A stretch of DNA of 64,000 nt from DATMER01 sp040349255 (GCA_040349255.1 JBEQUE010000082.1:1-64000); one strand, 5' to 3'. Positions 36,347-47,367 are shown, counted from the first letter of the stretch. Made by a program: numbers and translations. The notes: generated by a model not told the origin, from the letters alone.

Positions 36347-37941
36347 GGCCGGCCTCCGAGGCGGGCGCGCACCGATTCCGGAGCGGCCTGGAAGTTTTGG
36401 AGGGCTCCGGCGGCGTCTCCCTTCCGGCGCAGGAGAAGCCCGAGGCCGTACCAGGCATCGTCGAGGCCGGGGCTGAGCTCCACCGCCTTGCGCAGCTCGG
36501 CGATCGCCTCGTCGGTCTGGCCGAGATCGTCGAGCGCCATGGCCAGGGAGTGGTGGAGCTTGCCGTCGTTCGGACGGAGCGCGATCGCCCTGCGCAGCGA
36601 CGGCAGCGCCTCGGCCGGCCGACCCCAGCGACGCAGGCTGTTGCCGCGGCTGGCGTGGATCTGCCACATGCCCGGCCGGATGGCGAACGCCTGCCGGAAC
36701 TGCTCCAGGGACTCGGCCTGCCGGTTCTGCTCGGCCAGGATCTGCGCCAGGTTGAGGTGAGCCAGGTAGTTCCGTTCGGTCACGGTCGCCGCGTGCCGGA
36801 ACAGGGCCTCGCTGTCCACCCAATGCCGGAGCTGGAGTCGGGTCCCCACCGCAAGCGCGAGGACGGCGGCAGCGACGGCCACCATCGAGGTCTTCCTCTC
36901 GGGCAGGCTCCAGGCGACGATCAGGAACAAGCCGATCGTCGGCAGGTAGGTGTAGCGGTCGGCCATGGCCTGGCCGCCGACCTGGACCAAGCCGATCACC
37001 GGCACCAGCGTCCCCAGGAACCAGAGCCAGCCGACCGTGGCCCAGGGCGCCCGCCGGACCGCGAGGAATGCGAGCGCCGTCAGCGCCGCCAGGAGGAGCG
37101 CGGCGAGCGCCACCTTCCAGGCGGAGAACGACAGCGCCATGGGATAGAAGACCGCGAGATCGTGTGGCGCGATCGTGATCCACAGATACCGGACATAGGA
37201 GAGGACGGCGTTGGAGATCCGATGCCAGACCGGGAACGCGTCGGTCGAGGCCAGGCTGTGGGACTGGGCAACCACGGTGACCACGGCCGACGCGGCCGAC
37301 AGGGCGAAGAGAGGAAGCTTCTCCTTGATGTGAATGCCCCTCTTCAGCGGCCAGACGTCCAGCAGCACGAGCACGAACGGCAGCGTCACCACCATGGGCT
37401 TGGACATCAGGCCCAGCGCGAGGCAGAGCATCACCGTGAGATACCGCCCACGGGACGGACCCTGGACGTAGCGGTGCCAGGCGCCCATCGTGAGGATCCA
37501 GAAGAGGCCGGAGAGCACGTCCTTGCGCTCGGCCACCCAGGCGACCGACTCGACGTGCGTGGGGTGCAGGCCGAAGAGCGCCGCCACGACCGCGCTCCGC
37601 CAGGTGGAGCCGGTCATCCGGCGCAGCACCTCGAAGAGGAGGACAGTGTTCGCGAGGTGCAGGAGCAGGCTCGTCAGGTGATGGCCGCGCGGGTTCATCC
37701 CGTAGAGCTGGCAGTCCAGCATGTGGGAGACGAGCGTCAGAGGATGCCAGTTGCTGGCGACGTTCGCGGCCAGCGCCCAGGTGAGACCGTTCGCGGTCAG
37801 GCCCGCCTGCACCTGCGGGTTGCGGGTGACGTAGAGAGGGTCGTCGAAGCGGACGAAGTCGTGGCCGGTGACCGGCAGGTACGCCACCAGGGTCACGAGG
37901 ACCAGGAGGAGGCTGGTGTACAGAGGGAGGCGCTCCCTCAT
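36343..37941 (-). CDS. TMTC-like multi-pass membrane protein with TPRs
   Basis: The protein has 532 residues. The N-terminal 380 residues hold about nine transmembrane helices with loops such as FVRFDDPLYVTRNP, NWHPLTLVSHMLDCQLYG and LFGLHPTHVESVAWVAERKD, the signature of TMTC-type O-mannosyltransferase-like proteins. The C-terminal 140 residues are four TPR units (for example PSLRRAIALRPNDGKLHHSLAMALDDLG). It probably transfers sugar from a lipid carrier to exported proteins. It follows the sulfite oxidase gene by 10 bases. Confidence 0.85.
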   Translation of the reverse strand: MRERLPLYTSLLLVLVTLVAYLPVTGHDFVRFDDPLYVTRNPQVQAGLTANGLTWALAANVASNWHPLTLVSHMLDCQLYGMNPRGHHLTSLLLHLANTVLLFEVLRRMTGSTWRSAVVAALFGLHPTHVESVAWVAERKDVLSGLFWILTMGAWHRYVQGPSRGRYLTVMLCLALGLMSKPMVVTLPFVLVLLDVWPLKRGIHIKEKLPLFALSAASAVVTVVAQSHSLASTDAFPVWHRISNAVLSYVRYLWITIAPHDLAVFYPMALSFSAWKVALAALLLAALTALAFLAVRRAPWATVGWLWFLGTLVPVIGLVQVGGQAMADRYTYLPTIGLFLIVAWSLPERKTSMVAVAAAVLALAVGTRLQLRHWVDSEALFRHAATVTERNYLAHLNLAQILAEQNRQAESLEQFRQAFAIRPGMWQIHASRGNSLRRWGRPAEALPSLRRAIALRPNDGKLHHSLAMALDDLGQTDEAIAELRKAVELSPGLDDAWYGLGLLLRRKGDAAGALQNFQAAPESVRARLGGRP

Positions 37942-37951
37942 CTCCGGCTCC

Positions 37952-39043
37952 CTACTGGCAGACGACCCGCACCCGGTGCCACGCGTTGTTCATGTAGCCC
38001 TTGAAGTTCCAGACCTGCGCCGGGTGCTCGGGCTGGGTCTGGGCCGCGGTGTCCCAGGCGCGGCAGACGATCTCATGCTCTCCGGCGGGCAGGTCGAGCT
38101 TCGCCTCCCAGAAGCGCCAGGCCCAGCGGGCGCGCTCAAAACCCAGCTCCGCCACGGTCCAGGTCCGGCCGCCATCTGCTGAGACTTCGGCTCGCGCGAC
38201 CTCGCGCTCCCCGGCGAAGGCCATGCCGCGCACGGTCACCGTCCCGGCGGCCAGGGTCTCGCCCCCGACCGGCGACAGGATCAACGAATTGACGTTGAAC
38301 GAGCCGAGCATCAGGCCCGTGTCCCAGTCCACGTTCGTGTGGTCGACGTTCTGCGGGAAGAGCCGGTAGGCCACAGCCTGGAAGTAGTTGTCCGAGGGCA
38401 CTTCCTGGAGGGTGACCGCGCTCAGCCACTTCACGCTGCGCGCGCCGATGTAGCCCGGCACCACGACCCGCAGCGGCGCGCCGTGTACCGGCGGCAGCGC
38501 CTCGCCGTTCATCTCGTAGGCCAGGAGGACCTCCGAAGCCAGCGCCTTGTCGAGCGGGATCGAGCCGCCGAAGTTGAAGCGGTGACCGTGGCGCTCGGTC
38601 TCGTCCAGGCCGGCGAAGGCGACGTGCTTCGCCTCCGGCAGCGGCTCGACCGCGGCGAGGAGGTCGCGCAACGGCACCCCCTTCCACTCGGCCGTGCTCA
38701 CCGCCTCGTTGCCCCAGCCGAGCTCGTTCGGGATCGGCCGGACCGCCATCATCTCCTCGCGCCGGTTGCCGGCGCACTGGAGCGTGGCCTTCACGGCCAC
38801 CTTCGGCAGGCGCTGCAGCTCGTCGAGCGAGATCTTGAGCGGCTTGCGCACCAGGCCGTTGAACGCGAGGCGGTAGGACTCCCGGTCCACGTGCGGCACG
38901 TCGCCGTGGTTGCGCACGAAGAAGGACGCGTTCGGGGTGAGGAAGCTCTGCCGCAGCTGCTCCGGCGGCGGCCCGGCGTTCAGGGGCCGCTCCTGGCGCA
39001 CCAGGATGTCCGGGTGCTTTCCGAAGTTACCGAAGGGGCTCAT
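37952..39043 (-). CDS. Sulfite oxidase family molybdopterin enzyme
   Basis: The protein has 363 residues, with the oxidoreductase molybdopterin domain plus the Mo-co dimerisation domain (about 250-363). LQCAGNRR contains Cys90, the expected molybdenum ligand; HGAPLRVVVPGYIGARSVKWL and RAWDTAAQTQPEHPAQVWN are also typical. It oxidises sulfite to sulfate. There is no signal peptide and no heme domain, so a cytosolic acceptor-using form is likely. The ATG overlaps the TGA of the cysteine dioxygenase gene (ATGA), which supplies the sulfite precursor. Confidence 0.9.
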   Translation of the reverse strand: MSPFGNFGKHPDILVRQERPLNAGPPPEQLRQSFLTPNASFFVRNHGDVPHVDRESYRLAFNGLVRKPLKISLDELQRLPKVAVKATLQCAGNRREEMMAVRPIPNELGWGNEAVSTAEWKGVPLRDLLAAVEPLPEAKHVAFAGLDETERHGHRFNFGGSIPLDKALASEVLLAYEMNGEALPPVHGAPLRVVVPGYIGARSVKWLSAVTLQEVPSDNYFQAVAYRLFPQNVDHTNVDWDTGLMLGSFNVNSLILSPVGGETLAAGTVTVRGMAFAGEREVARAEVSADGGRTWTVAELGFERARWAWRFWEAKLDLPAGEHEIVCRAWDTAAQTQPEHPAQVWNFKGYMNNAWHRVRVVCQ

Positions 39044-39615
39044 TCGTCGTAGCAGAGGGTCTTGACCTGGGACCGGTAGAGTCCGGCCTGCTCGTCGACC
39101 GGCTCGAAGACCGTACAGTGGTCCATCTCCCCGCCGTAGACGTGGAGGGTCAGCGAGACCCGGTCCTTGCCGGGGTTCGACAGGATGTGGTGCTCCAGCG
39201 GCGGGATGAGCGCGCCCGCCGAGCCGGCCGTGGCGCCGAGCACCTCGCGGCCCGCGAAGCGGAAGACGCCCGGCGCGGGCTCCTCCAGCATCTCGAAGCG
39301 CTGCACCGCCATCTCGCCTTCGAGCACGCCCTCGACGCACCAGATGCCGGCGTGGTCGTGCAGCGCCGTCCGCTGGCCCGGCGCCCAGGTCATCACCAGG
39401 GCCGTGAAGCCGAGCTCGGGGTCGCGGTAGAGGAGCCTCCGCGAGTAGCCGTCCGGCTTCACGCGGTGGAAGCGCTCCGGGAAGATCAGTCCCTCGGACG
39501 GGATGAACGACTCCAGCGTGTCCTTGATCCGCCCGGTGATGGCGGAGACCTCGCCCAGCCGCACGGCGTCGCGGAGCTGCTCGATCAAGGGGGCAACCAC
39601 GGTTTCAGCCTGCAT
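39040..39615 (-). CDS. Cysteine dioxygenase family protein
   Basis: The protein has 191 residues, a cupin thiol dioxygenase. The iron-binding histidines are His86 and His88 in HDHAGIWC and a third in LEHHILSN (142-143); Cys93 follows the first motif as in bacterial enzymes. It adds O2 to cysteine to give cysteine sulfinate; related 3-mercaptopropionate dioxygenases cannot be ruled out. AAGGAGG precedes the ATG. It sits 23 bases downstream of arginine decarboxylase and is coupled to sulfite oxidase. Confidence 0.88.
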   Translation of the reverse strand: MQAETVVAPLIEQLRDAVRLGEVSAITGRIKDTLESFIPSEGLIFPERFHRVKPDGYSRRLLYRDPELGFTALVMTWAPGQRTALHDHAGIWCVEGVLEGEMAVQRFEMLEEPAPGVFRFAGREVLGATAGSAGALIPPLEHHILSNPGKDRVSLTLHVYGGEMDHCTVFEPVDEQAGLYRSQVKTLCYDE

Positions 39616-39638
39616 ACGTCCTCCTTCCCGACCCGAAT

Positions 39639-41555
<1,917 letters not shown>

Positions 41556-41642
41556 CTCGTGCGGAGACTCCTTTCTTCTTGCTGCCAGGGGGAGCGCCAG
41601 GAGGACCCTGAATCGGATCCGGCCGACGACGATACCACGAAC

Positions 41643-42356
41643 CTAGGGCATCGCCTTTTTTCGAGGGGCAAGGACGAACAGGTGCTGGGAAGGCAGGTCC
41701 TCGAGCGTCCGCTCCAGCACGAACCCGCCGGCGGTCCACTCGGCGGTCACCTGCTCGACCGACATGCGGTGGTCCAGCGAGATGTGGCTCGCCGAGCTGC
41801 CCTCCAGGCGGTATTCCACCAGGGCCACCCGGCCGCCCGGCTTGAGCGCCTCGCGGATCTTCCCGAGCATGACCTCGGGCTGCTGGAACTCGTGGTAGAC
41901 GTCCACCAGCAGCACCCAGTCGAACGTCTTCGCGGGCAGCTTCAGGTCGGTCTCCGTGCCGAGCACGGTGACGATGTTCCCGATCCCGTCCTTCGCCGCC
42001 AGCTCCTTGAGCCGCTCCAGCATCTCGGGCTGGATGTCGTTCGCATAGACCTTGCCGGAGGGGGCCACGGCGCGGGCGAGGCGCCGCGAGTAGAAGCCGG
42101 TGCCGGCGCCGATATCCGCCACCACGTCGCCGTCCTCGAGACCCATGGCGGCGATCGTCACCTCCGGCCTCTCCAGCTCGGCTCGGCCCTCGCGCTCCAG
42201 CCAGTCGGCACCCCCGCCCTCGGCTTTCAGCACCTGGGCGGGCTGGCGCTCGGGAGGCTCGGGGGTGCTCTGCGGCTGGGCGGCGGGCGAGGGCGCGCAA
42301 GCCCACCCGAAAAGCAGGCCCAGGAGCAGGAGGCGGGAGGCGGGCATCCGGGACAT
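41643..42356 (-). CDS. Lipoprotein-type SAM-dependent methyltransferase
   Basis: The protein has 237 residues. Residues 1-20 look like a lipoprotein signal (LLLLGLLFGWAC, Cys20), though the Trp before the Cys is not standard. The rest is a class I methyltransferase: VVADIGAGTGFYSRRLA, VYANDIQPEML, FDWVLLVDVYHEF. An exported SAM-dependent enzyme is unexpected, because SAM is cytosolic; this kind of annotated periplasmic methyltransferase recurs in bacteria without explanation. It follows the nucleotidase gene by 9 bases. Confidence 0.82.
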   Translation of the reverse strand: MSRMPASRLLLLGLLFGWACAPSPAAQPQSTPEPPERQPAQVLKAEGGGADWLEREGRAELERPEVTIAAMGLEDGDVVADIGAGTGFYSRRLARAVAPSGKVYANDIQPEMLERLKELAAKDGIGNIVTVLGTETDLKLPAKTFDWVLLVDVYHEFQQPEVMLGKIREALKPGGRVALVEYRLEGSSASHISLDHRMSVEQVTAEWTAGGFVLERTLEDLPSQHLFVLAPRKKAMP

Positions 42357-42365
42357 GGAGAAAGA

Positions 42366-44039
42366 CTACTCCATTCCGCCCGAGCTCCGCGCCAGGCAGG
42401 TCCTGGCCGTCCCGGGCTCGCCGGGCTGGCAGACGCGGCCCTCGTTCTTCGGCGCGATGCCCTGGGGGTTGGCGGCGCGCAGAGCGGCCACGACCACCTC
42501 CTTGAGGTCGCGGCCGTCCGCGGCGCAGCTCTTCACGATCTGCGCGGGGTCGAGCATGATGTAGCCGTCCTGGTCGCCGATCTCCGGGTTGACCAGGTAG
42601 TCGTCCACCGCGGCCAGGATCTCCTCGTCCGGGCGCACCGGTCGCGGGCCCTGCGGCGTGAGCAGGGTGAGGCCCGTCGCCGTCCGCGCGTGCGTGTCGT
42701 GGATCCAGGCGAAGCCCGAGATCTGCAGCCAGCTCCCGCTCCCCGGCCAGGCCCGCAGCGACTGCTCCGCCACCTGCTGCAGCGTCGCGCCGTCGATCTT
42801 CACCAGCCGCAGCGGCGTCTCGTACCCGAACAGCTCCTCGACGTGCCGCCGGGTGATGCGGGTGCCGGCCGGCAGGTCCTGGTTGAGCCGCAGCGAGCCC
42901 GAGTTGATGAACGCCACCTGGGCGCCGCAGGGCTCCATCTCCTTCTTCATCAGGTCCGCCACCCAGTCGCCCATCGAGGTTTCCTGGCGGCGGATCTTGG
43001 TCTCCTCGGCTTCGAGGAGCGTCCGGGTGGAGCCGTAGAGCTCGCCCAGGCAGCCGGGCTCGGCCTTCGCCTTGGCGCAGAACTCCTGCTCGTGCTTCGC
43101 CTGCCAGTCGCCGACCAGCGCGAGCGTGTCCGGGTCCGGTTTCGGATCGACGCCGGAGAGCGTCCGGAATTCGTGCTTCACGTCCAGCCGGCCGTTGCGG
43201 TCCAGGCTGAGCCGGATCACGGAAGCCGTCCGGGCGTCCGCGTCGGCCTTGAGCACGAGCCGCTTGCCCACCTCGATGACCATCCTCTCGTGGTCGTGGC
43301 CGCCGACGATCAGGTCGGGCCCGTCGTCGCCGAGATCCTCCAGCAGCTCGCGGTCGTCCGAGAAATTGAGGTGGGTGAGCGCGACCACCACCTCGGCGCC
43401 CTGCCTGCGCAGCTCGGCGGTCAGCTCCTTCGCCGTGGCCTCCGGGCCGGTGAACTGCGCGTACTGGACGCCCTCGGTCGGAATCGTCAGGCCGAAGATC
43501 CCGATCCGGATGCCGCCGCTCTCGACCAGCGCGGTGCGGGACAGGTTCGGGGCCGCGACCAGCGGCTTGCCGTCGTCACCCGCCTTGAAGGTCACGTTGC
43601 CGCCGAGCCAGCGGAACTGGGACTCCCCGATCCGCTTCGCGAGCATCGGAGCATCCTTCATCTTGGTCTTCTCGAACTCGTGGTTGCCGAAGACCGCGAT
43701 CATCCGGTCGTCGAAGGCCGCCGGGTCGCCGTCCAGGTCGTTGAGGACAGCCACCATCTGCTCGCCGTTGTACATGCGGCTCGCGAAGCTCGGGAAGAGG
43801 AAGTCGCCGCCGTGCAGGAGGAGCAGGTCGGGATGATCCTTCTCCAGCTCCTTGCGCAGCGACCGGACGCGGGCCAGGCCGGCCACGCGGCCCTCTTCGA
43901 GCCCTTCGATGCGGTAGACGTCGTTGATCGCCAGGAGGACGGCGGTTCGGGTCCCCGGCGCGGTTGTCTGGGGGGCACGCGGGCCGGGCGAGGCACAGGC
44001 GCCCAGGACGAGCGCCAGGGCGAGAAGCTTGCGGATCAT
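42366..44039 (-). CDS. 5'-nucleotidase family metallophosphoesterase lipoprotein
   Basis: The protein has 557 residues. The lipobox LVLGAC places lipidated Cys15 at the mature N-terminus. The metallophosphatase domain shows LLAINDVYRIEG, LLLHGGDFLFPS, FGNHEFE and GGHDHE, the dimetal site; the first motif has ND where DxH is common. The C-terminal 5'-nucleotidase domain includes AFINSGSLRLNQDLPAG and FGYETPLRLVKIDG. It should release phosphate from nucleotides outside the inner membrane. It lies in a three-gene operon after the ferredoxin gene. Confidence 0.9.
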   Translation of the reverse strand: MIRKLLALALVLGACASPGPRAPQTTAPGTRTAVLLAINDVYRIEGLEEGRVAGLARVRSLRKELEKDHPDLLLLHGGDFLFPSFASRMYNGEQMVAVLNDLDGDPAAFDDRMIAVFGNHEFEKTKMKDAPMLAKRIGESQFRWLGGNVTFKAGDDGKPLVAAPNLSRTALVESGGIRIGIFGLTIPTEGVQYAQFTGPEATAKELTAELRRQGAEVVVALTHLNFSDDRELLEDLGDDGPDLIVGGHDHERMVIEVGKRLVLKADADARTASVIRLSLDRNGRLDVKHEFRTLSGVDPKPDPDTLALVGDWQAKHEQEFCAKAKAEPGCLGELYGSTRTLLEAEETKIRRQETSMGDWVADLMKKEMEPCGAQVAFINSGSLRLNQDLPAGTRITRRHVEELFGYETPLRLVKIDGATLQQVAEQSLRAWPGSGSWLQISGFAWIHDTHARTATGLTLLTPQGPRPVRPDEEILAAVDDYLVNPEIGDQDGYIMLDPAQIVKSCAADGRDLKEVVVAALRAANPQGIAPKNEGRVCQPGEPGTARTCLARSSGGME

Positions 44040-44046
44040 GGGTTTT

Positions 44047-44466
44047 TCAGTCCTCTTCTTCCAGCTCTTCGGGAGTCAAGGGGCGTTCGGGCAGCGGGCG
44101 CTCCACGATGCGGTAGTCGCTGACGATCCGGCCGCCGATCAGGTGCTCCTGGAGGATGCGCTCCAGGACGGGCGGCTCGCAGTGGCCATACCAGACGCCA
44201 TCCGGGTAGACGACCGCGATGGGTCCGCCGTCGCAGATGTCCAGGCAGTTGGCCCGGGTGGCGTAGACGCCGCCCTTCTTCGACAGGCCCAGCTCGCGCA
44301 GGCGCTGCTGGAGGTACTTCCAGGACCTCACCGTGCTCTTGCGGCTGGCGCAGCGGGCCTTGGTCGGGTCGCAGCAGAGGAAGATGTGGCGCTCGATGCG
44401 GTCGAGGCGGAGCTTCTCCGCGGTCCTGCGCTGCTTCCTGACGACTTCCTTGAGCGACTTGGTCAT
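44047..44466 (-). CDS. Thioredoxin-like [2Fe-2S] ferredoxin
   Basis: The protein has 139 residues. The cluster ligands fit Cys31 or Cys32, Cys39, Cys74 and Cys78 (HIFLCCDPTKARC and ANCLDICDGGPIAVVYP), the thioredoxin-like ferredoxin pattern. It carries one electron to unidentified partners. The acidic tail EELEEED is unusual but common in small carriers. TAGAGT (minus strand, 44492-44497 region) could be its -10. Confidence 0.88.
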   Translation of the reverse strand: MTKSLKEVVRKQRRTAEKLRLDRIERHIFLCCDPTKARCASRKSTVRSWKYLQQRLRELGLSKKGGVYATRANCLDICDGGPIAVVYPDGVWYGHCEPPVLERILQEHLIGGRIVSDYRIVERPLPERPLTPEELEEED

Positions 44467-44514
44467 CCGTCCCGCTCCCCGTCGGGGGCCCCTACTCTAC
44501 CAGCCTCCGGGTGC

Positions 44515-44520
44515 TAGCAT
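44515..44520 (+). promoter_or_regulatory. -10 element TAGCAT, leaderless start at 44527
   Basis: TAGCAT ends 6 bases before the sulfatase ATG, with no ribosome-binding site. It is identical to the hexamer before the DNA ligase gene. Confidence 0.45.
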
Positions 44521-44526
44521 GTTTCC

Positions 44527-45921
44527 ATGCGCCGCCTGTTGTTCTTGCTCCCCTTTCTCGCCGTCCTGTCTCCAGCCGTCGCGGCTCCGGAGCGCCCGAA
44601 CATCCTCCTGATCCTGACCGACGACCAGACGCTGGAGTCGATGCGGGTGATGGAGAAGACCCTCCACCTGCTGGGCGAGGAGGGGACGACGTTCCGGAAC
44701 AGCTTCGTCTCCTATCCGATGTGCTGCCCGTCCCGGGCCACGGGGCTCACGGGCCAGTACGCCCACAATCATGGCGTGATGTCCAACAAATCGCCGGAAG
44801 GGGGCTTTCACCGCCTGGACAGCTCGAACACGCTGCCGGTCTGGCTGCAGGCGGCGGGCTACCGCACGGCCCACGTGGGCAAGTATCTGAACGGCTACAC
44901 CGGACCGAAGGTCCCGCAGGGATGGTCGCGCTGGTTCGGCCTGTCCGATCCGACCACATACCTGATGTATGGCTATCTGGCCATCGTCAACGGAAAGCGG
45001 GTGCGCTACGGCGAGTCGGAGGCCGACTACCAGACCGACGTCCTGGCGGCGAAGGCGGAGGCGATCCTGCGCGATTTCGCCCGCGACAAGGCGCATCGGC
45101 CGTTCTTCCTGAGCGTGGCGCCCCTCGCCCCGCACACGGAACGCAGCGACGAGGCCGGGCAGGGGACGCCGCCGCGGCCGGCTCCGCGCCACGAGGGGCG
45201 GTTCGCGGACGAGCCGATGCCGGAGAAGGCGTCCTTCGACGAGGCCGACGTCTCCGACAAGCCGGGCCACATCCAGAGGTTCCCCCGTCTGAGCCCGGCG
45301 AAGAAGGAGGCGGTCCTGCGCTCCTACCGCGCCCGCCTCGCCTCGCTCCTGGCCGTCGACGACCTGGTGGAGCGCCTGGTCACGGCCCTCGAGGAGACCG
45401 GCCAGCTCGACCATACGGTGATCCTCTTCACCTCGGACAACGGCTTCCTGCTCGGCGAGCACCGCGTCCCGGACGGCAAGCTGCTCCCCTATGAAGAGTC
45501 CATCCGGGTGCCGCTGATCGTCCGCGGCGGGGGGTTCCCGGCGGGCGCCACGGCCCTCCAGCCGGTCGCCAACATCGACCTCGCGCCGACCATCGTGGCT
45601 TTCACCGGGGCCCGCGCCCGGCGGCAGATGGATGGGCGCTCGCTCCTCCCCCTGGCCCTGGATCCCACCGAGGGCCGGGATCGGGACCTGCTCCTCGAAG
45701 GGTTCAGCCGCAACTCGGCCCGGCCGTCCTACGAGGCGATCCGCACCCCGCGCTGGCTGTGGGTGGAGTACCGCAACGGTTCCCGCGAGCTCTACGACCT
45801 GGAGGCGGACCCCCTGCAGCTCCGCAGCCGGCACGGAGACCCGGCCCTGGCCGCGGTGCAGGCCGACCTCGCCCGGCGGCTCGCGAAGCTGCGGACCTGC
45901 GCGGGCGCGACCTGCCGGTAG
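44527..45921 (+). CDS. Secreted sulfatase
   Basis: The protein has 464 residues with a signal peptide (LLFLLPFLAVLSPAVAA). The formylglycine motif is CCPSR with Cys66 as the residue to be oxidised (C-x-P-S-R). The metal site starts at ILTDDQ and continues with FTSDNGFLLGEHR. It hydrolyses sulfate esters, plausibly on polysaccharides, outside the cytoplasm. It needs a formylglycine-generating enzyme or an anaerobic maturase, neither of which is in the window. Confidence 0.93.
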   Translation: MRRLLFLLPFLAVLSPAVAAPERPNILLILTDDQTLESMRVMEKTLHLLGEEGTTFRNSFVSYPMCCPSRATGLTGQYAHNHGVMSNKSPEGGFHRLDSSNTLPVWLQAAGYRTAHVGKYLNGYTGPKVPQGWSRWFGLSDPTTYLMYGYLAIVNGKRVRYGESEADYQTDVLAAKAEAILRDFARDKAHRPFFLSVAPLAPHTERSDEAGQGTPPRPAPRHEGRFADEPMPEKASFDEADVSDKPGHIQRFPRLSPAKKEAVLRSYRARLASLLAVDDLVERLVTALEETGQLDHTVILFTSDNGFLLGEHRVPDGKLLPYEESIRVPLIVRGGGFPAGATALQPVANIDLAPTIVAFTGARARRQMDGRSLLPLALDPTEGRDRDLLLEGFSRNSARPSYEAIRTPRWLWVEYRNGSRELYDLEADPLQLRSRHGDPALAAVQADLARRLAKLRTCAGATCR

Positions 45922-45932
45922 GGTGGTGGCCC

Positions 45933-45960
45933 CCCTCTCCCCCGATCTCGGGGGAGAGGG
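45933..45960 (+). terminator. 12-bp hairpin after the sulfatase, REP-like
   Basis: A perfect 12-bp stem (45933-45944 with 45949-45960) closes on ATCT. The right arm continues into CCGGGGAGAGGGGG. The 14-base string CGGGGGAGAGGGCC (45949-45962) recurs at 21423-21436, so it may be a dispersed repeat that also terminates transcription. Confidence 0.55.
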
Positions 45961-45994
45961 CCGGGGAGAGGGGGAACGGGATCAAACTTCGATA

Positions 45995-46000
45995 TAAACT
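45995..46000 (+). promoter_or_regulatory. -10 element TAAACT (TATAAACT), leaderless start at 46009
   Basis: The hexamer ends 8 bases before the ATG, and the spacer TCGCCCCC cannot act as a ribosome-binding site. Confidence 0.5.
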
Positions 46001-46008
46001 TCGCCCCC

Positions 46009-47007
46009 ATGCGCAACGGCTATCCGCTGGTCGAGCTTCACCGTCACCTGGACGGCAACGTCCGACTCGAAACCGTCCTGGACCTCGGCCGGCAGCACAA
46101 CGTGGACCTGCCGGCCTGGACCCTGGAGGAGCTTCGCCCCTACGTCCAGATCGTGGACCGCGAGCCGAGCCTCCTCGACTTCCTGGCCAAGTTCGAGATG
46201 CTCTGCCGCGTCATGGTGGACTACGACGCGGTGCGCCGGATCGTCCGGGAGAACGTGGAGGACGCGGTCCGCGAGGGGATCGACTACATCGAGCTGCGCT
46301 TCAGCCCGCGCTTCATGGCCGAGCGCTACGGGCTCGACGTGCTCGGCGTGGCCGAGGCCGCCTGCGACGCGCTGGAGGAGGCCCGCGGGCTGACCTCCAG
46401 GGCGAAGCTGATCGGCATCGTCTCGCGCCACTACGGACCCGAAGCGGCCTGGGGCGAGCTCGAAGCCGCGATCCGGCTGAAGGACCGGGGCATCGTGGCG
46501 CTCGACCTGGCCGGCGACGAGGGCAACTTCCCCGGCGAGCTGTTCGTGGACCACTTCCGCAAGGCGCGGGAGGCCGGGCTCCACGTGATCGCCCACGCCG
46601 GCGAGGCGGCCGGACCGGAGAGCGTCCGCCAGGCCGTGCTCGGCCTCGGAGCGGAGCGCATCGGCCACGGCATCCGGTCGGTCGAGGACCCGGCGGTGAT
46701 CGACCTGCTGCTGGAGCGCGGCATCCCGCTGGAGGTCTGCCCGACCAGCAACGTCCAGACGAGCACGGTGCCGGACCTGGCGTCCCACCCGCTGCCCGAG
46801 CTGCTCGCCCGCGGCCTCTCCGTCAGCCTGAACACGGACGACCCGAGCATCAGCGGCATCGACCTGGCGCACGAGTACCGCGCCGCCCGGGAGGCGCTGG
46901 GCCTCGGCGAGGACGACCTGCGCAAGCTCCAGGAGAACGCGGTGGCCGCTGCCTTCCTCACGGCCGAGGAGCGCGCGGACCTCCTCGGCATCATCCCCTC
47001 TTACTGA
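46009..47007 (+). CDS. add: Adenosine deaminase
   Basis: The protein has 332 residues. Zinc and catalytic residues are complete: His11 and His13 (ELHRHLDGN), His196 and Glu199 (HAGEA), His220 (IGHGIRS), Asp277-Asp278 (SLNTDDPSIS). It deaminates adenosine to inosine; related adenine or aminofutalosine deaminases share the motifs. The aminofutalosine form would serve menaquinone synthesis, alongside the UbiD decarboxylase, but I cannot distinguish it. It is followed 21 bases later by the H-NS-like gene. Confidence 0.9.
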   Translation: MRNGYPLVELHRHLDGNVRLETVLDLGRQHNVDLPAWTLEELRPYVQIVDREPSLLDFLAKFEMLCRVMVDYDAVRRIVRENVEDAVREGIDYIELRFSPRFMAERYGLDVLGVAEAACDALEEARGLTSRAKLIGIVSRHYGPEAAWGELEAAIRLKDRGIVALDLAGDEGNFPGELFVDHFRKAREAGLHVIAHAGEAAGPESVRQAVLGLGAERIGHGIRSVEDPAVIDLLLERGIPLEVCPTSNVQTSTVPDLASHPLPELLARGLSVSLNTDDPSISGIDLAHEYRAAREALGLGEDDLRKLQENAVAAAFLTAEERADLLGIIPSY

Positions 47008-47028
47008 GATTCAGGAGGACTCCCTTTC

Positions 47029-47367
47029 ATGGCGAAGATCGACCTTTCCAAGCTTTCGATCCCGGAGCTGCAGGAGCTGGCCAAGGACATCGAGCAGGAG
47101 ATCGTCGCGCGGCGCGAGCAGGAGCGGGAGAGCGTCCTCTCCCAGATGCGCGAGCTGGCCGGCAGCATCGGCCTGTCGCTCGAGGACCTTCTCAAGCAGG
47201 AGCGCGGCCGCTCTCCGCGCGCCGCGGCCGGTCCGGTGGCCGCGAAGTACCGGCACCCCGAGAACCCCGGCCTCACCTGGGCCGGCCGCGGCAAACGTCC
47301 GCAGTGGGTCAACGAGTGGCTCGACTCCGGCAAGACGCTGGACGAGTTGGAGTCCGGCGGAGAGTAG
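47029..47367 (+). CDS. H-NS family histone-like protein
   Basis: The protein has 112 residues. The N-terminal 60 residues form a coiled-coil oligomerisation region (IPELQELAKDIEQEIVARRE). The C-terminal KYRHPENPGLTWAGRGKRPQW matches the DNA-binding domain of the H-NS/BpH3 type with the AT-selective GRG core. H-NS proteins bind curved AT-rich DNA and silence acquired genes. It is best known from Proteobacteria; its position next to the AT-richer island suggests it came with or controls the island. TCAGGAGGA precedes the ATG. Confidence 0.9.
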   Translation: MAKIDLSKLSIPELQELAKDIEQEIVARREQERESVLSQMRELAGSIGLSLEDLLKQERGRSPRAAAGPVAAKYRHPENPGLTWAGRGKRPQWVNEWLDSGKTLDELESGGE

